64,000 nucleotides of DNA from Aegilops tauschii subsp. strangulata (Eukaryota; Streptophyta; Magnoliopsida; Poales; Poaceae), in contig NC_053041.3 of the NCBI RefSeq assembly GCF_002575655.3, positions 372,417,054-372,481,053 on the forward strand, in the 5' to 3' direction. The number at the start of each line of letters is the position of its first letter. Position 1 is the first letter of the stretch. The position numbers and the translations under genes were made by a program. This document shows positions 1-11,073 of this stretch, one piece after another. The notes under the pieces were generated by a model, which saw only the letters and a list, made by a program, of their open reading frames with translations, was not told the origin of the DNA and made no database searches.

Positions 1-226
1 ACTTGACAATTTCTGGCACCATTACCCGAAAGGGATTGACAACCCCTTTAACACGTCAGGTTGCAAGTATTTGGTCATTGTGTGAAGGTACTGTTTATGT
101 AGTGTTGCGTGATTCTCCTACTAGTTCGATAACCTTGGTCTCATCACTGAGGGAAATACCTACCGTCGCTGTGCTGCATCATCCCTTCCTCTTTGGGGAA
201 ATACCGACGTAGTCCAAGCCGCATCA
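1..226 (+). repeat. 3' part of the left LTR of the Athila/Sabrina-type element
   Basis: About 145 bases up to position 226 align with 4767-4912, sharing the stretch from the GTAGTG/GTCGCGTGATT area to GCCGCATCA. The LTR start lies left of the window. Confidence 0.85.
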
Positions 227-237
227 AAAGGAATTTT

Positions 238-255
238 TGGCGCCGTTGCCGGGGA
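238..255 (+). other. Primer-binding site (tRNA-Asp type)
   Basis: TGGCGCCGTTGCCGGGGA begins 12 bases after the LTR end. It matches the plant gypsy primer-binding site usually assigned to tRNA-Asp. In the family this is where the tRNA primes minus-strand DNA synthesis. Confidence 0.85.
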
Positions 256-418
256 GACATCATTAACATCTACCAGGTTCCTAATCACAAATCTCATCTC
301 CTTGCAATTTACATTATTTTCCATTTGCCTCTCGTTTTCATCTCACCCACTTCACAACAATTTGCTGTTCTATTTGCCCTCTTTTTGTTCGTTGTTTTCT
401 CGTCAGATCTGGTTTTGA

Positions 419-2148
419 GTGCAATCTTGTTGCGTAGTCATGATGACTCAAGATAACACCAAGTTGTATGATTTCTCCAATACCAACAACAATGATTTTA
501 TTAGCACTCCGATTGCTCCTCCCGCAACTAGTGCGGAGTCTTGTGATATTAATGCTGCTTTGTTGAATCTTGTTATGAAAGATCAGTTTTTCGGTACTCC
601 TAATGAGGATGCCGCGTCCCATCTCAACACATTCGTGGAATTATGCGATATGCAAAAGAAAAAAGATGTGGACAATGATACTGTGAAGTTGAAATTATTC
701 CCGTTTTCTTTGCGAGATCGTGCAAAAAATTTGGTTTTCTTCTTTGCCTCGCAATAGTATTGATTCTTGGGATAATAGCAAAGATGCTTTTATTACTAAG
801 TATTTCTGCCCGTGAAAATTATTTCCCTTAGGACACAAATCATGAATTTTAAGCAACTTGAGCATGAGCATGTTGCGCAATCTTGTGAAAGAATGAAATT
901 GATGCTAAGAAATTGTCCTACTAATGGTTTAGATCTTTGGATGATCATACAAAAAATTTATGCGGGATTGAATTTTGTTTCTAGAAATTTTTAGATTCTA
1001 CCGCGGGTGGTACTTTCATGGAAATTACTTTTGGTGAAGCTACTAAATTTCTTGATAATATTATGGCAAATTATTCACAATGGCATACTGACAGAGCTCC
1101 TACTAGTAAAAAGGTTAATTCGGTAGAAGAAATAAATTCTTTGAGTGAAAAAGTTGATGCTCTTATGAAATTGGTTACTAATAAAAATGCTCCTATTGAT
1201 CTTAATGATGTGCCTTTGTCTACTTTTATTGAGCAAAATAGTGATGCCATAGATGTCGAAATTGTTTCACGAAACAATTTTAATAACAATGCTTACAGAG
1301 GTAATTTAATCCTAGACCTTTTCTAGGAAATTCCTCTAATAATTATGGTAATTCCTATGGTAATCCTTCTTATAATAATAATAGGAACACCTCTGATCTT
1401 GAGAATAATATTAAAGAATTTATCAATGCTCAAAATAATTTTAATACTACGATAGAAGAAAAGTTGAATAAGATTGATGATATGTCTAGAAGCATTGATA
1501 GAATTTCTCATGATGTAGAAAACCTCAAGATGAAATTTTTTGTGCCTAAGGTTTAGGAATCAATTAAAGCTTTATATGTTTACATGGATGAAAGTAAGAA
1601 AAGAACCGCTATGCTTAGAGCTAGAAGAGAATTTTTAGAAAAGGCGTTTTCTAGCGATTGCTTTCATAAAAATGATGAAGATCTTAAAGGGACTGAAGAA
1701 GAGTCAACTTTAGGTAGAAGGCGTCCCGATAATTCAGAGGGTGAAAATCTTGTTGAAAAAATTGATAAAAGTGGGTTTGGAGAGGTCAAAACTTTAACTA
1801 GTGATGTGCCCACTCTTTTGGATTACAAAGACTTTAATTATGATAATTGCTCTTTGATTGATTGTATTTCTTTGTTGCAATCCATGATAAATTCACCCCA
1901 TGCTTATGAACAAAATAAAGCTTTTACTAAACATATTGTTGATGCTATGATGAAAGGTTTGGAAGAAAAGTTGGAATTAGAGATTTCAATTCCTAGAAAA
2001 TTACATGATGAATGGGAACCTACTATCGAAGTCAAGATTAAAAAATTATGAGTGTTTTGCTTTATGTGACTTGGGTGCTAGTGTTTCTACAAATCCGAAA
2101 TCTTTATGTGATGTGTTTGGTCTTACCGATATTGAAGGTTTAGTTTAG
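419..2148 (+). pseudogene. gag: Broken gag with protease remnant of the Athila-type element
   Basis: Gag fragments lie in three frames: 419-757 (contains LNLVMKDQFFGTP and a capsid-like SLRDRAKN), 812-994, 1018-1326, then 1330-1555 and 1584-2051. An extra T near 728 (AATTTGGTT) explains the first shift. From 2040 another frame reads ALCDLGASVSTNPKSLCDVF, which is the aspartic protease active-site region (DLGAS). That frame stops at 2146-2148, where the polyprotein is lost. Gag packages element RNA and protease would process the polyprotein; neither can be made intact here. Confidence 0.85.
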
Positions 2149-4050
2149 TTTTGTGTGATTGAAGTTTTCAAGTGTTGGGTGAGATCACGATGGATGAAGG
2201 AATAAGGAGTAAGAAGAGCCTAAGCTTGGGGATGCCCATGTCATCCCAAGCTATTACCTAAAAGAGAAGCAAGGAAGCAAGCTTGGGGATGCTCGAGTGG
2301 CATCCCCTCTTTCTTCTAAAGACCATCGGTATTTTACTTGGAGCTATATTTTTATTTGTCACATATCATGAGTTTTGCTTGGAGCGTCTTGTATTATATG
2401 TGTCTTTGCTAGTTTTTATTTTTATTTTTAGTTATGTATCCTTGCGGGACACACCTATTTGAGAGAGCCAAAATTATGCTATGGTTTGTTAGAATTGCTC
2501 TCTATGCTTCACTTAAATCTTTTTGAGCTATGGAATTGCTCTAGTGCTTCACTTATATATTTTTGAGCATGGTGTGCCTTAGTATTTTTGGAGAAATGCT
2601 CTAATGCTCCCCTTAGATTTATTTGAGAGTTAATAAATTTATAAGAAATTCTCTCATGCTTCACTTAAATTATTTTGAGAGAAGAAAACTTTTATGCTCA
2701 TGGTCTTCACTTAGATTTATTTGAGCTATGAAAAGCAACATATGAAACTAGTCCCAAAGTGATAGATCTTCAAGAGGGATATAATAAAAACTTTCATGAA
2801 GATCATTGGACAAAATAAACTTGATTCCTTGTAATAGTTTAGCGATATGATGATATAATATGCGAGTCATGTTGATGAGTAATTGTGTTTTAGTAAGAAT
2901 ATTGGTGTTAAGGTTTGTGATTCCCTATGCAAACATAAAAGTTAATAGTTATGCAATGAAATTACATCCTACTTGTGGTGCATTATTCGGTGTTAGTTAT
3001 GCTTAATGCTCGCTTATGAGATTTTTCGTTTCTTAGTTGGATGCTTCTCAATCTTTTTCTATCCTTCATTTGCACTAAGTATGATCACTACTTCTGCATC
3101 CAAAATCCTTAAACCAGTTTTGCCACATGAGTCCACTATACCTACCTATATGCGGTATTCTTTTGCCGTTCTAAGCAAATTTGTTTGTGCCATCTCTAAT
3201 TTTCAAAATAAATTCCTCTTTTGTGTGCTCGACCGCTCATGAAATGGTAGGGGGTGGCTGATATGTTTCCATGCTAGATGTGTTATTCTCAAGATGAGTG
3301 TTTATTCACTTGTCATTGCACGAGAGTACGGCAAAGGTATTAGGGATGCCCAACCCCGAAATGAAAAATGAATTTACTTTATGTTGTCAAATAATAAATT
3401 CCTTGGAAAGTGTTGGTATGGACGACAGCCATGGATTCGGTTAGCAGTGGAACGTGAAAGTATGGTGGAAAAAGGAATAAACTTTATATTCTTTTTGGGA
3501 AAAGCCTATGATTGTTTTCTAGCATGGAAAATATTGGAAACTACTCGATCGTTTTCGCTGACAGGAAAAGCATGCCACCCAAAATGTTTTATCTCTATCT
3601 TTTTCGCTTTGAGCTCTGGCACCTCTACAAATACCTACTTCCCTTTGCGAAGGGCCTTTCTATTTACTTTATGCAATTTTTATTTTTACTTGAGTCTCCA
3701 TCTTCTCTTATAAAGCACCAACTAAGGGGCACTATGATCGTACTTGAGCATTGGGTGTAGCTAATATGCGAGTGTGTTTCATGAATGGATCAATGATTGA
3801 GCATAATGGGCTAGTGATAGCTTGCTTTAGTATTGATATTTTGAAAGACATGGTTTCTTGTTGATATGCTTGAGTATTGAAATTTTCACGTCAAGACTAG
3901 ACTATTGCTTTGAATCATATAAAAGTCAAAATGGCCATGCTACAAACAAAAGAATATGTGATGAACATGTTAGGCAGCAATCCACATCAAAAATTCTGTT
4001 TTTTATCATTTACCTACTCGAGGACGAGCAGGAATTAAGCTTCGGGATGC
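2149..4050 (+). other. 3' internal non-coding region of the Athila-type element, with polypurine tract
   Basis: No convincing gene. Positions 2460-2750 hold about four to five imperfect 60-70 bp units built on TGCTTCACTTAAATCTTTTT and GAGCTATGG. Purine-rich AAGCTTGGGGATGC-like stretches occur near 2225 and 2280, and the copy at 4037-4050 directly before the right LTR is the likely polypurine tract. Small open frames (3006-3242, 3381-3713, 3858-4175) show no family similarity I can recognise. Confidence 0.65.
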
Positions 4051-4912
4051 TGATACATCTCCAATGTATCTATAATTTTTTGTTGTTCCATGCTATTATA
4101 TTATCATTCTTGGATGTTTTACAATCATTTTATAGCAACTTTATATCATTTTCTGGGACTAACATATTGACATAGTGCCCAATGCCAGTTGATGTTTTTT
4201 GCTTGTTTTTTACTTCACAGAAAATCAATACCAAACGGAGTCTAAACGCAACAAAACTTTTTGGAGATTTTTTCTAGACCAGAAGACACCTGTTGGGCCA
4301 AAGAATTACTAGAGGGGGGCTCCAAGGGGAGCACAACCCACCAGGGCGTGCCTAGGGGCCCAGGCGCGCCCAGGTGCATTGTTCCCTGGTCGGCCGCCTC
4401 CCGCGCCGCCTCTTTGCTCTATGAATACCCAAATATTCCAAAAACCCTAGGGGAGTCGACGAAAATTAATTCCAGCTGCCGCAAGTTCCAGAACCACCAG
4501 ATCCAATCTAGACACCATCACGGAGGGGTTCATCATCCTCATTGGTGCCTCTCCGATGATGCGTGAGTAGTTCATTGTAGACCTATGGGTCCGTAGTTAG
4601 TAGCTAGATGGCTTCCTCTCTCCCTCTTTTGATTCCCAATACAATGGTCTCTTGGAGATCTATTTGATGTAACTCTTTTTGCGGTGTGTCTGTTGGGATC
4701 CGATGAAAGTTTATGATCAGATTTATGTTTTTATCCATGAAAGTTATTTGAGTATTTGTTATTTGTGTGCGGGTATTGTTTACGTAGTGTCGCGTGATTT
4801 CTCCCACTGGTTCGATAACCTTGGTCTCATCACTGAGGGAAATACCTACCATCACTATGCTGCATCATGCTTTCCTCTTTGGGAAAATACCGACGTAGTT
4901 CAAGCCGCATCA
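4051..4912 (+). repeat. Right LTR of the Athila/Sabrina-type element
   Basis: Starts TGATACATCTCCAATG and ends GCCGCATCA, so TG...CA bounded, 862 bp. It follows the purine tract and is followed by CACTA-element sequence. Confidence 0.88.
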
Positions 4913-5161
4913 GTTATCGATCATGCCGTCGAGCAGCTCTGGATCTTTTGCACGGTGGATGGCAAACTGCTCATCACACTTCCTCTGCAATATGTCGATT
5001 GTGCGCCCAAGGACTGTCACGCCGATATCGCTGCCGATGGGCCATGGTGGCTGCATCGGCTGATGAAGCTCTTGCTCCCCGACCTGCTCCGGCTCGTTCT
5101 CCTCGCCGAAGATGTAACATAGGTAGGGGTCGACGTCGAAGCTTTGGTCGTTGCCTGGCAT
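4913..5161 (-). pseudogene. First gene of the CACTA element, N-terminal fragment cut by a gypsy insertion
   Basis: Reading from 5161 on the minus strand, MPGNDQSFDVDPYLCYIFGE begins an acidic, proline-containing protein that stays open for 83 codons, to the LTR boundary. A TATA-like site lies about 75 bases upstream. I recognise no domain. It does not resemble the first gene of the related CACTA at 33265, so cargo differs between copies. The remainder should lie beyond the left LTR, outside the window. Confidence 0.5.
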
Positions 5162-5439
5162 GCTTGGAATAACTAATGGTAGATGGGCAAGGACTAGATC
5201 TGCGCAGAGTGTCGCAACGGTGCATTGCCGCCTGGGTTATATGTAGCAAGCCATTAGCTGGTGGAGGGAAACATATGAGGGAAGAGGCGTGGATTTTGCA
5301 ATTCACCCATGTGGAGCGCGGGAAGCATTCGGAGCGCAGGAAGACTAAGTGGAGCACACACACAACCCGAATACCGTATGCGGTGCCACGTGTTATTTAT
5401 CACACACGTGTTAACATAATGACACATATGTGTAACTTA

Positions 5440-6075
5440 CTAATCATCGCACACGAGTACTCGCAGACGCATCGTGTGTGATACTCCTAGCCACCGCAAG
5501 CAACTAGTTTGCATTTTTCAAAGTTTTTTGTACAAACAAAATCGCACACGAACTAACTATAGTAACCGTCTGTGTTATAATTTCTCATCGCAAACAGATC
5601 ATCGAGTGGGCTGTTTGCTTTGTATCACACACATCTTGTTTACACGAATTGTTTGTGTTCTTTTGGCTCATCGCAAACAGTTCATCTATGTGAACTGTAT
5701 GCTGCATATCACACACATCCTGTTAAGTTGAACCGTTTCTATTCTCTTTCCTAATCGAAAACAGTTCGTCCGAGTGAACTGTATGCCGTATATCGCACAC
5801 ATCTTGATTTGCCTGACCGTTTTTGTTCCATTCCCTAATAGAAAATAGTTCATCGGAGCGAACTGTATGCCGTATATCGCACACACATTGATATGGCTGC
5901 CAGTTTCTATTGTTCTATCTAATCGCAAACAGTTCGTATGGATCAACCATATGCCCTGCATCGCACACGCAATTAAAATCTGAACAGTGTTTGATGTCTC
6001 CGCCATCGCAAACATTTTGCATCTTTTTTTATGGTTCTTTTACATCCCCATTTGCAATTAATGCATCGCCCACAG
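5440..6075 (-). repeat. CACTA subterminal repeats (80-82 bp period)
   Basis: Six to seven imperfect tandem units contain TCGCAAACAGTTC, GAACTGTATGCCGTATATC and CACACATCTTG, recurring about every 80 bases. Such repeats near CACTA termini are the usual binding sites of the element's DNA-binding protein. Very similar units follow the terminus at 32286. Confidence 0.8.
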
Positions 6076-6099
6076 TTTCGTCAAAGGGTCTCTGATTGT

Positions 6100-6130
6100 A
6101 GTGTCGCGTTAGCAGCATCCTGCAGTAGTG
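6100..6130 (-). repeat. Terminal inverted repeat, 5' type, of the CACTA family
   Basis: Reverse complement starts CACTACTGCAGGATGCTGCT and differs from the start at 32286 at only a few positions (CACTATTGCAGGATGTTGCT). Confidence 0.8.
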
Positions 6131-6184
6131 AAGGCAAGGACCATCTTGCCCCATTCGCCTAGGTTTATGATCAAATGTGTCATG
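6131..6184. other. Short host segment between CACTA terminus and BARE-type solo LTR
   Basis: This sequence continues at 11074 once the LTR insertion is removed. The last five bases, TCATG (6180-6184), are the left target duplication. No feature is seen. Confidence 0.6.
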
Positions 6185-6982
6185 TGAAGGAAATATGCCC
6201 TTGAGGCAATAATAAAGTTGTTATTTTATATTTCCTTATTCATGATAAAGGCTTATTATTCATGCTAGCGTTGTATTGATCGGAAACTTAAATACATGTG
6301 TGAATACATAAACAAATACCGTGTCCCTAGTAAGCCTCTACTAGACTAGCTCGTTGATCAAAGATGGTTAAAGTTTCCTAACCATAGACATGTGTTGTCA
6401 TTTGATAAGGGGATCACATCATCTATTTATATTAAAAAGTACTTGACAGGATCGCCAAAATAAAGATAATTAGCTTTAAAATCCCACAATAATTAAAAAC
6501 ATCCGACCTTTAATTTATCCTATTAAATAACCACAGCCGATAGATTAGAGTTGATGGGAATTACCCACCTATGCCATGGACAAATTATATATGGGCCTTT
6601 TCTATTGATTAATTCCCCGTAATTTATTTTACCCTAAAAAAGGTTTCCCATACCTTCTCTATTGAGCAATCGAGGCTCCATCCTCACGCCGGCTGGAGCC
6701 ACCGTCAGCATATAGTTAATGTCCGTCTAGGTTTCACGATTTATTAAATCAAATCAACTCTCCCTGTGTGCAATTCGTGCGATTAATGTGCGTTTCCGGC
6801 CGGCCGCAAGTTTCTTTGCTAGCGAGGCTAGCTTTCCTTGCTATGTTCGTGACTGTATTGCTAATTTTCTATTGAGCTAGCTAGCTTTGTGTATGCGGGC
6901 ATCTTGCCAATTGATTGGAACCGATTTGGGTAGCGTTGTGCAGCTGTGAATCTGGAGCAAGACGACCGATGTAATCTAGCTG

Positions 6983-7190
6983 ACATAATGATCTGCGGAG
7001 AGCAAGATGTTACATACATATACCCAGCATGTAGACCGCGGATTTCCCATAGATGAATGACCCACGTGATTTATGGGACATAATGATCCGTGGAGAGCAA
7101 GATCATACATACGTACACCCAGCATGAAGACCATGGATTTCCCGTGGATGAACGACCGACATGATCTAGCGGACATAATGATCCTCAGGT
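6983..7190 (+). repeat. 95-bp tandem repeat inside the Helitron, just over two units
   Basis: ACATAATGATC starts at 6983, 7078 and 7173, a constant 95-base step. Units share GGAGAGCAAGAT, CCCAGCATG and GGATTTCCC. Confidence 0.8.
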
Positions 7191-9580
7191 CCTAACGCTC
7201 GCCCTCTACAGACGAGAACATACATCGGTCGCTCTCTACAGATGAGAGCATACATCTGCATCGGGCACCTCAACTCAACATGTAGATAAGCAGATTAAGC
7301 TGATGGCATCCAATCCTTTGTGCAGGTCAGCATCAGATAAACAGAAATTCACGACACAAAAACTATGCTACATGTATGTCAACAATGTTGCCCAGGAGGA
7401 CCACATGCACAGGCTCTCTAGGCGATCGAGGTACGCACCGGTAAGTGCATAAAAAATATTGTATCGCATATGGTCGATAATATTGTGATATATTTTGATT
7501 AATCTTTTTTCTTATGTATTACACTCTGTAGACCTCAGCAGTTACATTATATGAGTTCTGCAGTATGTTGGGTGCAATTATTTGATACGCCTCTTTATAG
7601 ATGTATTGTGTGCATGGAAGATCATGCTTATGTGTGGGTGACTCCTCCTTGGCTCCGCCCACACCTCTAGGGTATCTGGTGATGCGTTGCAGCAGAATCA
7701 CAACTTGACCTTGAACTTGATTAGGTCTGCAAACTTATACATGGAAATAATGGGCAAACATAATTAAAACAGCTTGGACATAGAGAAATAATGGAACGAC
7801 TTCCTTCTCATGCTTGGACTGGGAGGTCATGTGCGCTGACTGCTAGGAAGTTAAATAAATTTCTGTTTAGCAGCAAGTAGAACTGCATATACCTTCCTAT
7901 GTACCTACTCAAACCATATGGTATGTACTTAAGATGGCAGTGTATTTTCTTCGTTTTTTCTTTGTGCTGGAGTGATCTGTGTTTTTTTTCTGTGTTAGTC
8001 TACTCTCCAGAAGTCGAATGATTTATACAATGTTATAGACAATGATATTTATGTCATTGTTCATCTGAAGCTTGATATTGTTTAGAAGTTGAAGGATACA
8101 TGCCAATGTAATAGACCGAATGCTATTTGTGCCATTGTTCATCTGCAACTTGAACTTAATTAGGTCTGGGCAGGAAACATTCGGAAGCTTGGAGGTGGAG
8201 CAATAATACATCATTTCCTTCTCATGTGGTAGGGCGCCTCGCATGTTTTCCCTAACATGACATACATGGACAGGGTGCTGAAGGAGGACAAAAGGTACAA
8301 GACACGTGCGCAAGTCAGCAGTTCAGTGAGCCTTTACTGTTAGCCGTTCAAGCAATCATAAAATATTTCTTCCAAGTACATTCAATGAACTTCTCGATGC
8401 AACTTTTTCTTTTGAACGTATCTTCTCTATGCAACTTCATATGGATGAAATTCCTAAACAACATGGTTGCCCAAGCAATCTTTTTAGGACAACTGATAAT
8501 AATCCGCTTCCATTGTCCATAAACCCTTATACAAAAACTTTTGTTGGTGTGATTTTTAAAATCAAAACTAAAGGCTATAAGTATGTGATTCTTCTCTAGA
8601 GCTCTTGGTCTATATATAATAAAAACGATGTTAGGTTTTAATTCTGTCTGAAGTTTCTATTTGTTTGATAGGTATTTGTTTGTGGAACATCAGAGTTAGG
8701 ATGTGTGAACTACTGCAGGCGACCTTTCTCTCCTAGATATTTAGCATATTACACTAACTTCTTTGTCTCTTTGCGATTTAAGGTATATAGCAACCTACAT
8801 TAGAGAAAAAGCATATCAAAATACTGGCCATGTTACACATAAGGTTTATCAAAATTATACAATCCATAGGAAGATAGCCTGAGGTTTGTATTGAAAAGAA
8901 GATCAATTAACATCAGGGTCGGAAAATAATACATATTACCACATAAGCATACAACTATATCATGTCCATGTGCTGATGTATCTATGGCATTGTGATGGAT
9001 TCGGCCGGCACAGATTAAGCATAAATGTCTCGAATAGAGATCAGAAGTGGATCGCCAATTGAAAGAGGGAGTGAACTATGTTGAGGAATATGATAAAAAG
9101 ATAGGAGGGAATGATATGCTGAAATTTAAACAGAAACTGCGTGTAATTTATGTTCTTCTACTGCATCACATTTGCATGCAATTCATAATTCCGTGAATTA
9201 CTTATAATATTTTTTTCCAAAGATTGAATGGCTTTTTGAACACGCTTCTACTCTACCGTCCCACTCATATATGTATTTCCTTTCTATATCAAAAATTAAA
9301 TGACCCAACATATATAAAGTAAGGTCATCATATAATCAGTAGAAGATTAAAATGTTTAACGTGATTTGTCATAAAAAATATAGTTAGTCCGGCATGCATA
9401 ATTAGAAGGCACATGATAAATGGATAACATGTTTATTTATATGTAAATATTATCCGCTATACCTAAGACAAAACTATGCTCTCAGAGGTCTTATATTTGT
9501 AAATGCCATCACGTTTGATTCCAATTTTTCTTGGGACAAAATAAATAATATGTTGACATTACAAAACATTATAAATTCTA

Positions 9581-9599
9581 GCCCGCGCATCGAGCGGGC
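9581..9599 (+). terminator. Helitron 3' hairpin
   Basis: GCCCGC and GCGGGC pair around the loop GCATCGA, followed by CACTCTGCTAG. In Helitrons this is the signal that ends rolling-circle transposition. Confidence 0.88.
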
Positions 9600-11073
9600 C
9601 ACTCTGCTAGTTAGAATAATGATGTGATGGACAAGACCCATCCATTAGCTTAGCATATTGATCGTTAAGTTTATTGCTATTGCTTTCTTAATGTCAAATA
9701 CATATTCCTTCGACTATGAGATTATGCAACTCCCGGATACCGGAGGAATACCATGTGTGCTATCAAACATCACAACGTAACTGGGTGATCATAAAGATGC
9801 TCCACAGGTATCTCCGAAGGTGTTTGCTGAGTTGGTATCGGAGAGGTATCTCTGGGCCCTCTCGGTAATACACATCATAAGAAGCCTTGCAAAAAAAGTG
9901 ACTAAGGAGTTAGTTGCAAGATGATGTATTACGGAACGAGTAAAGAGACTTGCCGGTAACGAGATTGAACTAGGTATGAAGATACCGACGAACGAATCTT
10001 GGGCAAGTAACATACCGATGCACAAGGGGAATTACGTAGGTTGTCATAAGGTTCGACCGATCAAGATCTTCGTAGAATATGTTAGAGCCAATATGGGCAT
10101 CCAGGTTCCGATATTGGTTATTACCGAAGAGGTATCTTGGTCATGTCTACATAGTTCTCGAACCCGTAGGGTCCGCACGCTTCACGTTCATTGACGATAT
10201 AGTGTTATATGAGTTATATGATTTGGTGACCGAATGTTGTTCAGAGTCCTAGATGAGATCACAAACATGATGAGGAGCTCCGAAATGGTCCGGAGGTATA
10301 TATTGATATATAGGACGATGATATTCGGACACCGGAAGAGTTTCGGAGTGCACCGGGTAGTCATCGGGTCGCTGGAAGGGGTTCGGGACACCCCTGATAG
10401 GTGTATGGGCCTAATGGGCCAAGGTGGGATAGACCAGCCCACATGGGGGCTGGCGCGCCCTCTACCTGGCCGCCGACCCTAGGGAAGGAAAGGGGGAGGG
10501 CTAGCCCCTCCTGCCTTTCCCTCCACATGGGAGAAAGGAAAGGGGGGGCTCCCTCCCCTTTCTTTCCCCGCTCACCTAGAAAGGAAAGGGGGGCCACGGC
10601 TTGGGAAGGACCCCAAGTAGGATTCGGCCTACTTGGGGTGCCTCCTTGGCTACTCCTCCCTCCCCCCACCTATATATATGTGGGAGGGGGCGCCACACAG
10701 AACCACGACAATCTCTTAGCCGTGTGCGGCACCCCCCTCCACAGTTTTGTCTCTCTGTCATGTTTTCATAGTGCTTAGGCAAAGCCATGCGGAGATACCT
10801 TCACCACCACCGTCACCACGCCCTCGTGCTGCCGGAACTCATCCACTACTTTGGCATCTTGCTGGACCAAGAAGACGAGGACATCACCGAGCTGTACGTG
10901 TGCTGAACGCGGAGAAGTTTGACTACATCAACCGCGTTACTAAATGCTTCTGCTTACGGTCTACGAGGGTACGTAGACACACTCTCCCGTCTCGTTGCTA
11001 TGCATCTCCATGGATAGATCTTGCATGTGCGTACAATTTTTTTGTTTTCCATCCAACGTTTCCCAACATCATG

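Larger units (their letters stand above)
1..4912 (+). mobile_element. Athila/Sabrina-type Ty3-gypsy element, pol-less, left LTR cut by window edge
   Basis: The first 226 bases match the last part of the LTR at 4051-4912 (both end ...CCGCATCA). Between them lie a primer-binding site, a broken gag and a short protease remnant. After the protease the sequence goes directly into AT-rich 3' internal DNA; no reverse transcriptase, RNase H or integrase can be found. The element is therefore non-autonomous and would depend on proteins of a relative. It is inserted in the first gene of the CACTA element that ends at 6130. The bases after the right LTR are GTTAT; the matching left target duplication lies outside the window. 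The Sabrina name rests on LTR and internal sequence recognition only. Confidence 0.88.
4913..6130 (-). mobile_element. CACTA element, 5' terminal part (rest lies beyond the gypsy insertion)
   Basis: The terminus is at 6130, and the body runs leftwards. On the minus strand it begins CACTACTGCAGGATGCTGCT, then subterminal repeats, a promoter region with TATA-like CATATAAC (5234-5243), and a reading frame starting at 5161. The same terminal sequence opens the CACTA at 32286, so both are 5' ends of one family. The 3 bases outside the terminus are AAG. Confidence 0.75.
6422..9610 (+). mobile_element. Non-autonomous Helitron inserted in the BARE-type LTR
   Basis: It begins TCTATTTATATTA and ends CTGCTAG, sitting between A (6421) and T (9611) of the LTR sequence CACATCA/TTAG. 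Eleven bases before the terminal CTAG end is a GC-rich hairpin (9581-9599). These are the three Helitron hallmarks: TC start, hairpin plus CTRR end, and AT target. It has 3189 bp and no visible Rep/helicase frame. Its interior holds a 95-bp tandem repeat and AT-rich DNA; I could not identify captured genes. Confidence 0.9.
6185..11068 (+). mobile_element. BARE1/Angela/WIS-type copia solo LTR, split by a Helitron
   Basis: The first 237 bases (TGAAGGAAATATGCCCTTGAGG...) and 9611-11068 together follow the BARE1-type LTR. Both halves show known stretches such as GAACGAGTAAAGAGACTTGC and a TATA-like CTATATATATG near 10671-10681. It ends TTTCCCAACA. TCATG occurs on both sides (6180-6184 and 11069-11073), and no internal element sequence follows. 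It is therefore a solo LTR, left after recombination between two LTRs. The first bases are TGAAGG, not the usual TGTTGG. Open frames inside are LTR by-products. Confidence 0.9.

Noticed and set aside
10361..10788. Gly/Pro-rich open frames on both strands near 10.4-10.8 kb
   Set aside because: They lie in the GC-rich 3' part of the BARE-type LTR and follow known LTR sequence.
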